Origin: Gemmatimonadota bacterium
GTDB lineage: Bacteria; JBHIER01; G020348925
Assembly: GCA_020348925.1 (NCBI GenBank)
Contig: CP070758.1
Coordinates: 874,279-888,275 of the forward strand
Direction of reading: 5' to 3'
Length of the DNA: 13,997 nt
In this document: in pieces, positions 13,683 through 13,997 of the stretch
Layout: the number at the start of each line of letters is the position of its first letter
Position numbering within the stretch: the first letter of the stretch is position 1
The notes under the pieces: model-generated
Database searches by the model: none
Told to the model about the DNA's origin: nothing
Seen by the model: only the letters and a program-made list of their open reading frames with translations
Made by a program: the position numbers and the translations under genes

Positions 13683-13997
13683 TTATTTCAGAAGCACCAT
13701 TGATCTGGTTTGTGACCATTGGCCGTTATTCGCCGTCAATTGATAATAGTAGATTCCGCTGGCCATATCGGAAGCATCCCATGTGACCGTATGGTGTCCG
13801 GCCTTCAAAGGACCATCGACCAGCACGTCCACCACCTGTCCCAATAAATTGTACACTGTCAGAGTGACTTTTTCTGCTTGAGGAAGCCCAAAAGTAATGT
13901 CAGTCTCAGGGTTGAAGGGGTTGGGGTAGTTCTGGGAGAGCTGGTACTCGGCCGGGACCTGAGCCCCTTTGATGAGCTCCATGAACCGCGCAAAGTT
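13683..13997 (-). CDS. C-terminal sorting domain of a secreted protein (5' part beyond the right edge)
   Basis: The frame is open to the window edge. The visible 104 residues begin in the helical linker (NFARFMELIKGAQVPAEY) and continue into a sorting domain with SQNYPNPFNPETDI, VYNLLGQVVDVLVDG, TVTWDASDMASGIYYYQL and a terminal GQWSQTRSMVLLK. The domain resembles T9SS or FlgD-like C-terminal modules, which are recognised for export and surface attachment. The ATG at 13982 is internal, because the reading frame and the homologous linker extend upstream of it. The N-terminal function cannot be seen. The first 30 residues are encoded by DNA identical to the neighbouring PfpI-propeller gene, suggesting that an upstream dockerin-like and TSP3 part may also be shared. 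Confidence 0.85.
   Translation of the reverse strand, partial: NFARFMELIKGAQVPAEYQLSQNYPNPFNPETDITFGLPQAEKVTLTVYNLLGQVVDVLVDGPLKAGHHTVTWDASDMASGIYYYQLTANNGQWSQTRSMVLLK
13909..13997. repeat. Exact 89-bp direct repeat, copy 2
   Basis: This copy lies in the partial gene at the right edge and encodes the same residues as 9995-10083, with no synonymous change. It runs to the last base of the window. The perfect nucleotide match contrasts with the diverged sequence just downstream in the same gene. Confidence 0.95.

Noticed and set aside
1-13997. CRISPR arrays, insertion sequences, tRNA or rRNA genes, phage or toxin-antitoxin genes.
   Set aside because: No regularly spaced short repeats, transposase motifs, terminal inverted repeats or RNA-gene signatures were seen. 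The repeats present are protein-domain repeats.

Overview
All six genes in this window lie on the minus strand, and four of them encode very large, modular, exported proteins. Two of those (5175-9623 and 9760-13335), plus the fragment at the right edge, end in the C-terminal sorting module with the NYPNPFNP motif. This module resembles type IX secretion (T9SS) or FlgD-like C-terminal domains. It is typical of uncultured or poorly cultured lineages around the Fibrobacterota-Chlorobiota-Bacteroidota group, such as Zixibacteria, Latescibacteria, KSB1 or Ignavibacteria-like bacteria. Its combination with SBBP and VCBS propellers, thrombospondin type 3 repeats and dockerin-like loops fits such an organism. 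The exact phylum cannot be named from the sequence alone.

Layout in the direction of transcription, from right to left. (a) 13683-13997 is the 3' end of a secreted protein gene that continues off the right edge. (b) 13336-13682 is mostly non-coding. (c) 9760-13335 encodes a signal peptide, a DJ-1/PfpI-like domain, a seven-bladed propeller, a PKD domain, a LamG-type jelly roll, TSP3 repeats, a dockerin-like pair and a sorting domain. A strong intrinsic terminator follows. (d) 5175-9623 encodes a signal peptide, a DUF7948-like domain, seven SBBP repeats, seven VCBS/FG-GAP repeats, an ASPIC/UnbV domain, TSP3 repeats, a dockerin-like pair and a sorting domain. A strong intrinsic terminator follows it too. 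(e) 4175-5035 and 3274-4191 form a compact two-gene operon of housekeeping type: an UPF0282-type metallo-beta-lactamase-fold protein and a DUF72 protein, overlapping by 17 bp. (f) 1-3073 is one uninterrupted reading frame with no stop before the left edge. It encodes a secreted protein with two separate papain-like cysteine peptidase domains, each followed by the same CARDB-like module.

The secreted proteins are unrelated at their N-termini. Genes (c) and (d) share a C-terminal cassette of 290 residues in each case, and genes (b-right/a) and (c) share an exact 89-bp stretch together with sequence beyond the stop codon. This suggests that export and anchoring modules are swapped or homogenised between neighbouring surface-protein genes. 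The two-headed peptidase, the exported PfpI-propeller fusion and the mosaic sorting modules are the points most worth a second look. No RNA gene, CRISPR array, insertion sequence or phage gene was seen.
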